Source: DASSUW01 sp963811895
GTDB lineage: Bacteria; Actinomycetota; Thermoleophilia; Solirubrobacterales; Solirubrobacteraceae
Direction: 5' to 3'
Length of the DNA: 64,000 nt
Assembly: GCA_963811895.1 (NCBI GenBank)
Contig: CAWETE010000010.1
Coordinates: 248,001-312,000 of the forward strand
Shown here: piece after piece, positions 1-10,467 of the stretch
How the letters are laid out: each line of letters begins with the position of its first letter
Position numbering within the stretch: the first letter of the stretch is position 1
Translations under genes and position numbers: made by a program
The notes under the pieces: generated by a model
Databases searched by the model: none
Seen by the model: only the letters and a program-made list of their open reading frames with translations
What the model was told of the DNA's origin: nothing

Positions 1-536
1 TCGGCGCCCGGGTAGAGCGCCATCGCCGGGCGCCCGACGTCGAGCAGGTCGGCGTGCGTCTCGACGATCAGCAGCTCGTCGCACACGCTCGCCACCCGCT
101 CGAGGATCGGCCAGGGGTGCTTGAGGTGGTAGAGCACGCCGAGGAAGAGCACGACGTCGAACCGCCCGACGGTCTCCGGCCCGAGGTCCTCGAGCTCGAC
201 GTCGCGGTCCTCGACGCGCGAGCCGAGCGCGCGTCGCGCGAGCTCGAACGGCGCCTTGGTGCCGTACCCGTCCGGGCCCCATGCCGGCTCGCTCCACGCC
301 GGCCCGTCGACCGCCAGCACGCGGTCGGCCCCGCGCCGCTCGGCCTCGAAGGAGAAGAACCCGTCCCACGCGCCGACGTCGAGCACGGTGCGCCCGCGCA
401 GGTCCTCGGGCAGGCCGATCCAGCCGAGCTTGCGCTGCGACTCGTCGCGCCCCGGCGTGACGATGCCGTGCCCTAGGTCGATCGTGTGGAACCACCCCAG
501 CCGGGACACGGCGGCGCGCAGCTCGTCGGGCGTCAT
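1..536 (-). CDS. SAM-dependent methyltransferase, 3' end missing
   Basis: The frame opens at the ATG at 536 and runs off the left edge, so about 178 residues are visible. Residues 51-59 read VLDVGAWDG, a class I methyltransferase motif I, followed by an acidic end of strand 2 (VLAVDG). A later stretch reads FDVVLFLGVLYHLKHP, the usual motif IV/post-motif region. The N-terminal part (WFHTIDLGHGIVTPGRD) resembles the DUF1698/CmoB-like group of methyltransferases. The substrate is unknown. The start codon lies only 9 bases from the divergent start at 546, so both genes probably share a very short promoter region. Confidence 0.8.
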   Translation of the reverse strand, partial: MTPDELRAAVSRLGWFHTIDLGHGIVTPGRDESQRKLGWIGLPEDLRGRTVLDVGAWDGFFSFEAERRGADRVLAVDGPAWSEPAWGPDGYGTKAPFELARRALGSRVEDRDVELEDLGPETVGRFDVVLFLGVLYHLKHPWPILERVASVCDELLIVETHADLLDVGRPAMALYPGA

Positions 537-545
537 AGTCCAAGC

Positions 546-1145
546 ATGACTCTCGTCGCGGCGTTCGCGCGAGCGGCGGCCGAGGACGGGATCGTGCTCG
601 AGCCGCGCACGTACGACTGGCTGTCCGAGCAGGGGCACGTCGGTCTCGAGCGCATCGCCAAGGCGCGCCGCGACCCCGCCATCGTCGCGCCGGTCAAGGC
701 CGCGCTGCAGGTGCTGGCGGCCATCTACGCGCGGCTCGGCGGCGACCTCTCGGTCCTGAGCGCCGCGCGCGAGAACCTGCTGTTGCCCGTCGAGCTCGTG
801 CACGTTCCCACGGGCACCGTGATCGAGGTCGACGACGCGAAGCACTTCACGTCGTTCCGGCTCGCCGCGCTCGAGCTCTACCCCTTCGACGTCTCCGAGC
901 AGATGGCGCTGTGCCGCGAGCTGGCGCCGCGCACCGACGGGCTCGACCGCGGCCTCGCCGCCAAGGGCTTCGGCTTCGGCGGCGTCGGCCGCGAGCGGGC
1001 CTACCGCGACGCGCTGTTCGACCTCGCGGTGCCCGCCATGGGCCACCCGCCGGTGGTGCGGATCTCGGCGCCCGACGGCGACGGCGCGGCGGCCTACATC
1101 CGCCAGCGCGACGCGCTCATCGGATCCGTATCGGCGAGCCCTTGA
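546..1145 (+). CDS. Hypothetical protein, about 199 residues
   Basis: I do not recognise a family. The ATG at 546 is preferred over an in-frame start at 486 because the latter would overlap the divergent methyltransferase. The protein looks soluble, with no signal peptide or membrane span, and has an alpha-helical start. Mid-protein there is a strand-rich stretch (ELVHVPTGTVIEVDDAKHFTSFR). A glycine-rich segment KGFGFGGVGRERAYRDALFD lies near residue 140. Its 3' end overlaps the convergent zinc-ribbon gene by 29 bases. Confidence 0.65.
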   Translation: MTLVAAFARAAAEDGIVLEPRTYDWLSEQGHVGLERIAKARRDPAIVAPVKAALQVLAAIYARLGGDLSVLSAARENLLLPVELVHVPTGTVIEVDDAKHFTSFRLAALELYPFDVSEQMALCRELAPRTDGLDRGLAAKGFGFGGVGRERAYRDALFDLAVPAMGHPPVVRISAPDGDGAAAYIRQRDALIGSVSASP

Positions 1146-1377
1146 TGTCGGTGATCGCCACGTTGACGGTGCGGCAGCGCCCGCAGCGGATGCGGACCTT
1201 GAGCGTCATCTGCGCGTGGTGCATCGCCTCGGCGAGCACGTTGCCGCACTCGACGCAGACGTAGTCGTCGGGCCCGTTGCCGTGGAAGACCGGCCGGTCC
1301 GGGTCCTCCTGGATCGCGGTGCCGCCGTCCGGCGGCACCTCGCCCGCGTTCACCTGCCGCATCGTCACCGTGCCCAT
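1117..1377 (-). CDS. Small zinc-ribbon protein
   Basis: This 86-residue protein has two CxxC knuckles: CVEC near residues 41-44 and CGRC near 65-68. That is a typical four-cysteine zinc ribbon. Its ATG overlaps the TGA of coxG (ATGA), so the two are almost certainly translated together. The position next to coxG suggests a role in CO dehydrogenase biogenesis or electron transfer, but nothing in the sequence proves this. It overlaps the end of the convergent gene at 546-1145. Confidence 0.7.
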   Translation of the reverse strand: MGTVTMRQVNAGEVPPDGGTAIQEDPDRPVFHGNGPDDYVCVECGNVLAEAMHHAQMTLKVRIRCGRCRTVNVAITDIKGSPIRIR

Positions 1378-1808
1378 CAGAGCTTGGAGAGCTTCCCCGT
1401 GAAGTCGGTGATCAGGGCGTCGAGCACGCCGGCCACCACGCCCTCGCCCATCGACGCCGCCTTGCCGGTGATCTGGGCGTTCGTGTTGAGCGTGCCGCCG
1501 CCGTCGTCGAGCGCGAACACCGCGGTCGCGTTGGCGTGGCCCTGGCCGCCCTTCTCGCGCGACTTGACCGACATGACCGCGCGGTGGGCCTCGGGATCCT
1601 TCTCGGTGATCTCCACGGTGCCGGTGAAGGTCATCGACATCGCGCCCATCTTCACCACGATCTCCGCGTTGACCGCGTCGTCGCTCGTCCGCTCGAGCAC
1701 GTGACCGCCCTCGACGCACGGCACGACCTGCTCGAGGTCGGTGATCGTGGCAAAGCTCTCGTCGATCGGCTTGGCCATCGTGAACTTGTGCTCGAGCTGG
1801 ACTGCCAT
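1377..1808 (-). CDS. coxG: CoxG, SRPBCC-fold CO dehydrogenase accessory protein
   Basis: This 143-residue protein has the CoxG/SRPBCC signature: a start of the form LEHKFTMAKPIDESFATITDLEQVVPCVEGG, a central beta-sheet and a terminal helix (GVVAGVLDALITDFTGKL). CoxG proteins belong to the aerobic CO dehydrogenase system and are tied to attaching the enzyme to the membrane or quinone pool. A strong AGGAGG site precedes the ATG. It is split from the rest of the cox genes by the opposite-strand YceI gene, so it is probably transcribed from its own promoter in the 29-base gap to 1838. Confidence 0.85.
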   Translation of the reverse strand: MAVQLEHKFTMAKPIDESFATITDLEQVVPCVEGGHVLERTSDDAVNAEIVVKMGAMSMTFTGTVEITEKDPEAHRAVMSVKSREKGGQGHANATAVFALDDGGGTLNTNAQITGKAASMGEGVVAGVLDALITDFTGKLSKL

Positions 1809-1837
1809 GGGCGATTCCTCCTGGATAGTCTCCGCGC

Positions 1838-2354
1838 GTGCCGACCTACACGCTCGGGCCTGATGACGGGACGCTATCGGTGCGGACGGGGCGGACGGGC
1901 ACCGTGGCCAAGGCCGGCCACGATCTGCTGATCCACGTCGAGAAGTGGAGCGCGACGCTCGACCTGGAGGCGCCGAGCGTGACGCTGGACGCCGACGCCA
2001 CCTCGCTGCATGTGATCGAGGGCACCGGCGGCATGAAGTCGCTCGACGAGGACGACCGCGCCAACATCCGCCAGACGATCGACGACGAGATCCTCAAGCG
2101 GGTCGAGATCCGTTTCCGCTCGACGGCCGTCGAGACGAACGGCGACGGATTGGCCGTCCGCGGCGACCTGACGATCATCAGCGCCACGCGCCCGATCACG
2201 TTCGACCTCGCCGTCGACGACGGGCGGGTGACGGGAAGCGCGGTCGTCACGCAGACGGAGTGGGGCATCAAGCCGTACTCGGCCCTGTTCGGAGCGCTCA
2301 AGGTGGCCGACGAGGTGCGGGTCGAGATCGACGCCCGCCTCTCAGTCGCGGTAG
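1838..2354 (+). CDS. YceI-family lipid-binding-like protein, 3' frame broken
   Basis: From the GTG at 1838 about 168 residues match the YceI fold (polyisoprenoid-binding beta barrel): an opening YTLGPDDGTLSVRTGRTG, then LTIISATRPITFDLAV, and an end of the form TEWGIKPYSALFGALKVADEVRVEID. YceI proteins end at this point, but the frame stays open into unrelated sequence. Removing one base near 2335-2345 gives a stop at 2352-2354. No signal peptide is visible, unlike many family members. It sits opposite to the cox genes and overlaps the CoxL-like gene by 13 bases. YceI proteins are occasional neighbours of redox clusters; the link here is inference. Confidence 0.7.
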
Positions 2355-2788
2355 ACGGTCTGCGCGTCGAGCCCGCCCTCCACGCCCGGGGGCAGGGGGC
2401 CGGAGCCGTGTGCGTAGAGCGCGATGTCCTCGATCGTCTTGTAGCTCTCCCCGGCCGCCCACGCGCCGTTCGTCCACGTCAGCGACTCGGGCGACGCCTC
2501 GAGCGCCATGCCGGCGAGCAGCTTCGCCTTGTCGCGGATCTTGGCGGTGGCGCTGGTGATCGCCGCCGGCGTCCCGTCCGACGGGCTCGTGTTGAAGCCG
2601 TGGCCGTTGCCGAAGCGGTCGGTGTCGGCGGGCACGACCTTGACGTCGAGCGGCGGGACCCCGAGCTCGCCGGCCACCAGCTGCGCGTACTCGGACTCGC
2701 GGCCGTCGGAGTCGGTGGTGAGGCTGAGCACCATCTTGCCGGTCGGGTGGATGCGCAGGAACACCGCCCGGTACGCCTCATTCGCCAT
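2342..2788 (-). CDS. Stand-alone CoxL-like domain protein
   Basis: These 148 residues align throughout with an internal part of the CoxL encoded at 5115-7490 (about residues 489-631). Shared blocks include HPxGKxVxSL, GVPP(L/E)DV, KIRDKAKLLA and EGGLDAQ.(V/I)Y. The cofactor-contacting stretches of CoxL, QGQGHE and TYGSRST, are replaced here by SDGRESE and a serine/proline-rich segment, so catalysis is unlikely. It starts with ATG after a GGAGGG site and ends cleanly, which suggests a gene rather than debris. It could be a chaperone-like or regulatory decoy, or a decayed duplicate. Confidence 0.65.
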   Translation of the reverse strand: MANEAYRAVFLRIHPTGKMVLSLTTDSDGRESEYAQLVAGELGVPPLDVKVVPADTDRFGNGHGFNTSPSDGTPAAITSATAKIRDKAKLLAGMALEASPESLTWTNGAWAAGESYKTIEDIALYAHGSGPLPPGVEGGLDAQTVYRD

Positions 2789-2930
2789 CGTCGGATCCCT
2801 CCTTCTCGAGACGCTGCCGCTCCTGGTGGGCGGTCAGCGCGTTGTGGTCCTCGCGGTCGCAGAACGCCGGCTGCGGCCCGCCCAGCGGGTGCGGCGGCAC
2901 CGCCGGCCGCTCGCACCCGGGGTAGATGCA
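2778..2930 (-). other. Possible small zinc-finger reading frame lacking a start codon
   Basis: In this frame the sequence reads CIYPGCERPAVPPHP, then PQPAFCDREDHNALTAHQ. That gives a C-x4-C ... C-x5-H pattern typical of small metal-binding proteins. The frame is closed upstream by TAG at 2934-2936 and has no ATG, GTG or TTG start. A GTG at 2931 is one base out of frame, so a one-base sequence error could hide a real 50-residue gene. It ends inside the start of the CoxL-like gene (8-base-scale overlap), which fits operon structure. Confidence 0.35.
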
Positions 2931-2950
2931 CGTCTAACCTCGCCCATCGA

Positions 2951-4234
2951 TCACTCGTCCCCGCTTCGTGGTGGCACGGGCGAGGCCGAGTCGGTCACCC
3001 ATCCGGGCGTCGTGTTGCCGCGGCTCGGGCCGTGACCGCTCGGCATCGCCACCGAGCTGCCGGCCACGGGGGTCGCGCTGCCCCACGACTCCGGGGCCTC
3101 GTCGGCCGCCTCGGGCGCCTCGACGAGCGCACCTCCGATCGCCGCCACCACCTCGCCGAGCGCCTTGAAGCTGTGCCCGCTGACCAGCGCGTCGCAGTGC
3201 GGCAGCGCCGCTGCCATGCCGCCGGCCTGGGGCGAGAACGCGCTCGCGCTCACGCGCGGGTTGACCCACACGATCCGGTGCGCGAGCCGCGCGAGCCGCT
3301 CCATCTCACGGCCCACGAGCGCAGGGTCGCCGCGCTCCCAGCCGTCGGAGAGGATCACCACGACGGCGCCGCGCGCCATCCCGCGGCGGCCGTGGCGGTC
3401 ATTGAAGGCCTTCAGGGCGTCGCCGATCCGGGTGCCGCTCGACCAGTCCGGCGCCGTCTCGGCGGCGCGCTGGATCGCGCGCTCGGGGTTGCGCGAGCCG
3501 AGCGCCCGGGTGAGCCGCGTCAGCCGGGTGGCGAACGCGAACGCCTCGGCGTTCGGACCGGCAGCGGCCGCGCCGGCCAGGAACTGCAGGTAGGCGCGCG
3601 CGTACGGCTCCATCGAGCCGGAGATGTCGCACAGCAGCACGAGCCGCCTGCGCACCACCCGGCGGTGGCGGCGGGCGAGGTGGATCGGGTCGCCGGCCGT
3701 GCGCAGGCTGCGGCGCAGGGTGCGCCGCATGTCGATCCGGCGGCCATGACCGTGCTCGTAGCGCCGCGTGCGCCGCTGCGGGGTCTCCAGCCGCAGGCGC
3801 GACATGAGCTGGTAGAGGTGCGCGAGCTCGTGCGGCTCGAGCGCGTCGAAGCGCTTCTCGGAGAGCCGCTCCTCGGCGCTCGCCCTCGCCATCGGCACCT
3901 CGATCTCGCCGCGCTTGCCGCGCCCCGCCGAGGGCACATGGCCGCTCTGCTCGGGGACGGCCTTCGCGGCGGGCGGCTCGGACGAGCCGGTCTCGTACCC
4001 GCGGAACACGCCCGCGAAGACGGCGTCGAACACGGGGACCTGGGTGGGGTCGGTGACCACGATCGAGCGCAGCGTCCAGTACAGCCGCCGGCGCGCGATC
4101 GGCCGGGTCAGCTCGAGCGCGCGCGCCATGCCCGCCGACCGCGCCGGCGTCACCGGCAGCCCGGCGTCGTGCAGGCGGCGGCTGAACGCGCCCACGAGCG
4201 CCGGCAGGTCGAGCCACACCGTGTCGACCTTCAT
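2951..4234 (-). CDS. coxE: CoxE, von Willebrand factor A domain protein
   Basis: This 427-residue protein starts at an ATG that overlaps the coxD stop (ATGA). Residues 203-207 are DISGS, the DxSxS metal-ion-dependent adhesion motif. A second part, VVVILSDGWERGD, completes the VWA site. The basic, arginine-rich middle (about 150-198) is usual for CoxE. CoxE works with the AAA+ protein CoxD to mature the Cu-S-Mo active site of form I CO dehydrogenase. The C-terminal 40 residues are low complexity. Confidence 0.9.
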   Translation of the reverse strand: MKVDTVWLDLPALVGAFSRRLHDAGLPVTPARSAGMARALELTRPIARRRLYWTLRSIVVTDPTQVPVFDAVFAGVFRGYETGSSEPPAAKAVPEQSGHVPSAGRGKRGEIEVPMARASAEERLSEKRFDALEPHELAHLYQLMSRLRLETPQRRTRRYEHGHGRRIDMRRTLRRSLRTAGDPIHLARRHRRVVRRRLVLLCDISGSMEPYARAYLQFLAGAAAAGPNAEAFAFATRLTRLTRALGSRNPERAIQRAAETAPDWSSGTRIGDALKAFNDRHGRRGMARGAVVVILSDGWERGDPALVGREMERLARLAHRIVWVNPRVSASAFSPQAGGMAAALPHCDALVSGHSFKALGEVVAAIGGALVEAPEAADEAPESWGSATPVAGSSVAMPSGHGPSRGNTTPGWVTDSASPVPPRSGDE

Positions 4235-5114
4235 CCCACCAGCGACCCGAGGCCGGCCGCGCGGATCACCTCCTGGTCCTCGCCGTACTTGAGCACCGCG
4301 CCGAGCGTGCGGTCGATCGTCGCCTCGTCGAGCGCGTCGACGCCGAGCAGCTCGAGCGCGGCCAGCCAGTCGATCGCCTCGGCGATGCCGGGCGGCTTCT
4401 GCACGTCGCTCTCGCGCATGCGCGACACGGCCGTCGCCACCTGGACGGCCAGCACCTCCGCCGCTCCCTTCACGCGCCGCCGGATGATGTCCACCTCGCG
4501 CCGCTCGTCGGGGTACTCGATCCAGTGGTACAGGCAGCGCCGCTTGACCGCGTCGTGCAGGTCGCGCGTGCGGTTCGAGGTGAGCACGATGACCGGCGGA
4601 TGCGTCGCGCGGATCGTGCCGATCTCCGGGATCGTCACCGCGGCGTCGGCGAGCAGCTCGAGCAGGAAGGCCTCGAAGTCGTCGTCGGCGCGGTCGATCT
4701 CGTCGACCAGCAGCACGGCCGGCCGCGGGCCCGGGTGCTCGAGCGCGCGCAGCAGCGGCCGCCGGATCAGGTAGTCCGGGCCGAACAGGTCCTCCTCGCG
4801 CAGCTCGGATTCGCGCTGGTCGGCGAGCCGGATGCTGATCAGCTGGCGCGGATAGTTCCACTCGTACAGCGCCTCGGCGGCGTCGATCCCCTCGTAGCAC
4901 TGCAGCCGCACCAGCGGCGTGTCCAGGACCGCGGCGAGCGCCTTGGCCGCCTCCGTCTTGCCGACACCCGCCGCTCCCTCCAGCAGCAGCGGCTGGGGGA
5001 GGCGGAGGCCCAGGAACATCGAGGTCGCCAGGCCTTCGTCGACCAGGTAGTCGACGGAGGCCAGGCGCTGCGCCAGCGTCTCGATGTCGGGGACGAGGTG
5101 GGCGACCTCGTCGC

Positions 5115-5118
<4 letters not shown>
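4231..5118 (-). CDS. coxD: CoxD, MoxR-type AAA+ ATPase
   Basis: The GTG at 5118 overlaps the coxL stop (GTGA) and gives a 295-residue protein, normal for CoxD. Walker A is GAAGVGKT at 48-55 and Walker B is AVLLVDEID around 134-142. The sensor stretch VIVLTSNRTRDLHDAVKRRC follows, as in MoxR ATPases. CoxD is needed to insert sulfur and copper into the CO dehydrogenase cofactor. It sits between coxL and coxE, with 4-base overlaps on both sides. Confidence 0.92.
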
Positions 5119-7486
<2,368 letters not shown>

Positions 7487-7490
<4 letters not shown>

Positions 7491-7954
7491 GCGCGGACCT
7501 CCTGGGCCGCGGCCCAACGTGCCGCCGCGACGATGTTCTTGTAGCCGGTGCAGCGACAGATGCCGCCCGAGATGGCCGTGCGGATCTCCGCGTCGGTGGG
7601 GTTGGGGTTCTCGTCCAGCAGCGCCCTGACGGTCATCATCATCCCGGGCGTGCAGAACCCGCACTGAAGGGCGTGCAGCTCGTGGAACCCCTGCTGCACC
7701 GGATCGAGCTCGCCGTTGTGCGCGAGCCCTTCGACGGTGCGGACCTCCTGCCCCTCGCACATCGCGGCGAGCACCGTGCAGGACTTCACGGGCTGCCCGT
7801 CCAGATGCACGACGCAGGCGCCGCAGTTCGAGGTGTCGCAGCCCCAGTGGGTGCCGGTGAGGTCGAGCGTCTCGCGCAGGAAGTGCACGAGCAGCATCCG
7901 CGGCTCGACGTCGTGCGTCACCCGCTCGCCGTTGACCGTCATCGATACATCCAT
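7487..7954 (-). CDS. coxS: CoxS, [2Fe-2S] small subunit
   Basis: This 155-residue protein has two iron-sulfur clusters. The N-terminal plant-type cluster uses Cys39, Cys44, Cys47 and Cys59 (CDTSNCGAC). The C-terminal cluster uses Cys98, Cys101, Cys133 and Cys135 (CGFC ... CRC). It carries electrons from the CoxL molybdenum site to FAD in CoxM. An AGGAGG site sits in the 3' end of coxM, 3 bases separate the two genes, and its stop overlaps the coxL start. Confidence 0.96.
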
Positions 7955-7957
7955 GCT

Positions 7958-8833
7958 TCAGGCCTCCTGGTGAAGCGCGCGTGCGGTCGCTCGGCGCAGT
8001 GCTCGCTGGGTGAGGACACCGGCCAGGTGCCGCTTGTAGTCGACCGGCCCGCGGCCGTCGGCCATCGGCGAGCAGTCCTCGGAGGCGATCGCGGCCGCCT
8101 GCTCGAACAGCTCCTCCGACGGCTCGCTCCCCCGCAGCAGCTCCTCGGCCCGGGTCAGGTGGATCGTCGTGAGGCCGACGGCGCTGAGCCCGATGCCGGC
8201 GTCGGCGATCCTGCCGCCCTCCAGCCAGAGGGCCGCCGACGCCGCGGCGATCGCCCAGTCGCCCGCGCGGCGCTCGACCTTCTCGTGCGCGCTGCCGGCG
8301 CCCGGCCGGACCCGCAGGCGGATCTCGGTCAGCATCTCGCCGGCGCCCACCGCGGTCATGTACGGGCCGACGTGGAACTCCTCCATGCCGACGACGCGCT
8401 CGCCCTCGCGGCCCTGGATGACGACCCGGGCCTTGAGCGCCGTGCAGACGGCCGAGAGGTCCTCGGCGGCGTCGGCCTGGCAGAGCGAGCCGCCGATCGT
8501 GCCGCGGTTGCGCACCACCGGATCGGCGATCACCGTCTCGGCGTCGCCGAACACCGGGAAGCGCTCGCCGAGCAGCTCCGACTTCAGGAGGTCGACGTGG
8601 CGGGTCAGCGCCCCGATCCGGACCTCGCCTTCCTGCTCGCGGATGTACGAAAGCTCGGTCAGGCCGTTGATGTCGATCAGGTGCTCGGGGTTGGCCAGGC
8701 GCAGCTTCATCATCGGCAGCAGGCTGTGCCCGCCGGCGATGATGCGCGCCTCGGAGCCGAGGCGCTGGAGCGCCTCGACGGCGCCCTGCACGCTGGTCGC
8801 CCGCTCGTAGCCGAATGGCGCCGGCGTCTGCAT
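7958..8833 (-). CDS. coxM: CoxM, FAD-binding medium subunit
   Basis: This 291-residue protein has the two FAD-pyrophosphate loops of the family: AGGHS at 33-37 and TIGGS at 112-116, followed by DAAEDLSAVC. It accepts electrons from CoxS and passes them to the respiratory chain. Its ATG overlaps the stop of the preceding membrane protein gene (ATGA), which ties the catalytic subunits to the small membrane genes upstream. The M-S-L gene order is that of classical form I clusters. Confidence 0.95.
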   Translation of the reverse strand: MQTPAPFGYERATSVQGAVEALQRLGSEARIIAGGHSLLPMMKLRLANPEHLIDINGLTELSYIREQEGEVRIGALTRHVDLLKSELLGERFPVFGDAETVIADPVVRNRGTIGGSLCQADAAEDLSAVCTALKARVVIQGREGERVVGMEEFHVGPYMTAVGAGEMLTEIRLRVRPGAGSAHEKVERRAGDWAIAAASAALWLEGGRIADAGIGLSAVGLTTIHLTRAEELLRGSEPSEELFEQAAAIASEDCSPMADGRGPVDYKRHLAGVLTQRALRRATARALHQEA

Positions 8834-9417
8834 CAGGCCCTCCTGAACCGCTTGCGCGGCTGTCCGATGTCCTCGCGGTCCTCGTACTGGACGGGCGCGT
8901 CGGTGCCGATCACCGGCGAGCGCTCCGGCCGGGCTCCCGGGTAGAGGTCGCGCGCGGCGGCGCTGCCGTACGCCGGGTTGCGCAGGGCGGGGCCCGCGGG
9001 GCTGGCCATGGCGACCGGCGCCTCGCGGCCGAGGCGGGCGAGCGTGAGCGTGCCCCTCGTGTAGACCTCGCCGATCCGCGGCGGCGTGACCTCGCGGCTC
9101 TCCGGGAAGTCGCGCAGGCCCTCCGCCGCGGCGCCGGGGTAGAGCCCGTCGACGAGGCCGACCGCATCCTCCATCCCGGCCTTCTTGACCAGCAGGCCCT
9201 CGAGCGCGCTGACCGCGGCGTCGAGGTTGTCGTTGATGTCGTGCACGACGTCGGCGACGGGCGCGCTCTTCTCGACGATCTCGCCGACGCTCTGGATGAC
9301 CTCGTCGAGGCCGTGGTTGATCGCCCGCAGCTGCAGGATCGTGTTGAGCAGGTAGTAGACGAGCGCGAGGACGATCAGGACGATCAGCGCGATGGTCGCG
9401 ACTCCGGCGGCGGGCAT
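8833..9417 (-). CDS. Single-span membrane protein with disordered tail, cox operon
   Basis: This 194-residue protein has one transmembrane helix at about 6-26, a helical region to about 90, and a long proline/arginine-rich tail ending RKRFRRA. The pentapeptide LYPGA occurs twice (92-96 and 158-162). I recognise no family. It is the last and longest of five consecutive single-span proteins and its stop overlaps the coxM start, so it is probably made in step with the enzyme. A role as membrane anchor or electron-transfer partner is a guess from position. Confidence 0.75.
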   Translation of the reverse strand: MPAAGVATIALIVLIVLALVYYLLNTILQLRAINHGLDEVIQSVGEIVEKSAPVADVVHDINDNLDAAVSALEGLLVKKAGMEDAVGLVDGLYPGAAAEGLRDFPESREVTPPRIGEVYTRGTLTLARLGREAPVAMASPAGPALRNPAYGSAAARDLYPGARPERSPVIGTDAPVQYEDREDIGQPRKRFRRA

Positions 9418-9418
9418 C

Positions 9419-9682
9419 TCACGCCTCCTTCGCGTCGTCGAGGATCACGTCGAGCGAGCCGCCGTAGGCGGCGACGCCCGCGACGGTCTGCCGGACCTGG
9501 TCCTGCGTGGTCAGCAGCATCGGGACGGCGTCGAGGTCCTTCGAGCCGGCCGCAGCCGCGCCCGCGATCTGGCGGACGCTGGGGACGATGCCCTTCGCGG
9601 CGTTGAGCACGCCGGTGAGCAGCAGGATCACGACGACCAGGACGACGAGCAGGACGGCGTTGCCGATCCACCAGAGGGTCAT
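9419..9682 (-). CDS. Small single-span membrane protein, cox operon
   Basis: These 87 residues begin MTLWWIGNAVLLVVLVVVIL, one membrane helix at about 5-25, then a short soluble part with an alanine/glycine hinge and an acidic end (LDVILDDAKEA). No family is recognised. Its ATG overlaps the stop of the upstream gene at 9679, and only one base separates its stop from the next ATG. It resembles its four neighbours in layout (short lumenal start, helix, amphipathic stretch) more than in sequence. Confidence 0.75.
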   Translation of the reverse strand: MTLWWIGNAVLLVVLVVVILLLTGVLNAAKGIVPSVRQIAGAAAAGSKDLDAVPMLLTTQDQVRQTVAGVAAYGGSLDVILDDAKEA

Positions 9683-9957
9683 CGCGGCCTCCTTTCAGCG
9701 ACGATCGCGGCCTTCTTGCCGATCCCCGGCAGCGCGCCGAGGATGATGTCGAACTGCTCGTTGATCGCCTTGACGGCGGGCTCGAGCGGGCGCAGGTGCT
9801 CGGCCTCGACCATCTCGAGCGCCGAGCCGAGGGTGGCCAGGCCCTCGGAGATGCGGTCCAGGCCGCGGCGGACCTGGAGCAGGGCGATCGCGAGCACGGC
9901 GACGACGACGAGGCCGAGCACGACGCTCAGCAGGAGCAGGAGGTCCTCAGTTTCCAT
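9679..9957 (-). CDS. Small single-span membrane protein, cox operon
   Basis: This 92-residue protein starts METEDLLLLLSVVLGLVVVA, with one membrane helix at about 5-27. It is followed by an amphipathic helix (QVRRGLDRISEGLATLGSALEMVEAEHLRPL) and a basic end. No known family. It overlaps the upstream gene by 11 bases and the downstream one by 4, so all five membrane genes must be co-transcribed. Confidence 0.75.
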   Translation of the reverse strand: METEDLLLLLSVVLGLVVVAVLAIALLQVRRGLDRISEGLATLGSALEMVEAEHLRPLEPAVKAINEQFDIILGALPGIGKKAAIVAERRPR

Positions 9958-10228
9958 TGCTGCCTCCGAACCCGTCCGTGAGGGCGTTCATGTATCCGTC
10001 CTGGACCACGGCCTCGTCGACGATCTGCGCCAGCACCGGCGCGGTCGCCTGGAGCTGGGGGATGTTCGACGTGTTGCCGGCGACGCTGGTGGCGATCCCC
10101 AGCAGCCCGCCGACCGACTTCTCGATGCTCGCGACGGAGCGCAGGAGCATCACGAGCAGCGTCGCCACGATGAGCGCCGCGGCGAGCCCGATGACGAGCG
10201 AGATGACCCAGTAGGTGTTGCCGCTCAT
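9947..10228 (-). CDS. Small single-span membrane protein, cox operon
   Basis: This 93-residue protein starts MSGNTYWVISLVIGLAAALI and has one membrane helix at about 7-30. A polar helical part follows, with a glycine/asparagine-rich C terminus (DGFGGSNGN). No family is recognised. The ATG overlaps the stop of the next upstream gene (ATGA). Both this protein and that neighbour start with MSG and may be distant paralogues. Confidence 0.75.
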   Translation of the reverse strand: MSGNTYWVISLVIGLAAALIVATLLVMLLRSVASIEKSVGGLLGIATSVAGNTSNIPQLQATAPVLAQIVDEAVVQDGYMNALTDGFGGSNGN

Positions 10229-10467
10229 TTGCCCACCGCCACCTTTCGCAGCGCCCGGGCGGAGTGCAGGATCCGCACGCCCGAGTCGTTGATGCGCGGG
10301 ATCCCGGCGAGCTCCTCCGTCTGCCGGCGCACCACCTCGACCGCTTCCTCGGCCGTCTTGGCCTGCGCCGCGATCCCGCGCGCGAGGCGCACGATCGCGA
10401 TGACGATGGCTGCCGCCACGAGGACCACAACGATGCCGAGGATCAACCCGACCGTCCAGCCACTCAT
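10225..10467 (-). CDS. Small single-span membrane protein, cox operon
   Basis: This 80-residue protein starts MSGWTVGLILGIVVVLVAAA, with one membrane helix at about 5-27. A charged amphipathic helix (AKTAEEAVEVVRRQTEELAGI) and a basic C terminus follow. No family is recognised. It is the first of the five membrane genes. Its ATG overlaps the stop of the MocA-like gene, linking cofactor synthesis, membrane proteins and enzyme subunits in one chain. Confidence 0.75.
   Translation of the reverse strand: MSGWTVGLILGIVVVLVAAAIVIAIVRLARGIAAQAKTAEEAVEVVRRQTEELAGIPRINDSGVRILHSARALRKVAVGK

Noticed and set aside
1838..4774. A 978-codon open frame on the plus strand
   Set aside because: Only its first 168 codons look like protein (YceI). 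The rest is the antisense of coxE, coxD and the CoxL-like gene and is Arg/Ala/Pro-rich, as expected from high GC.
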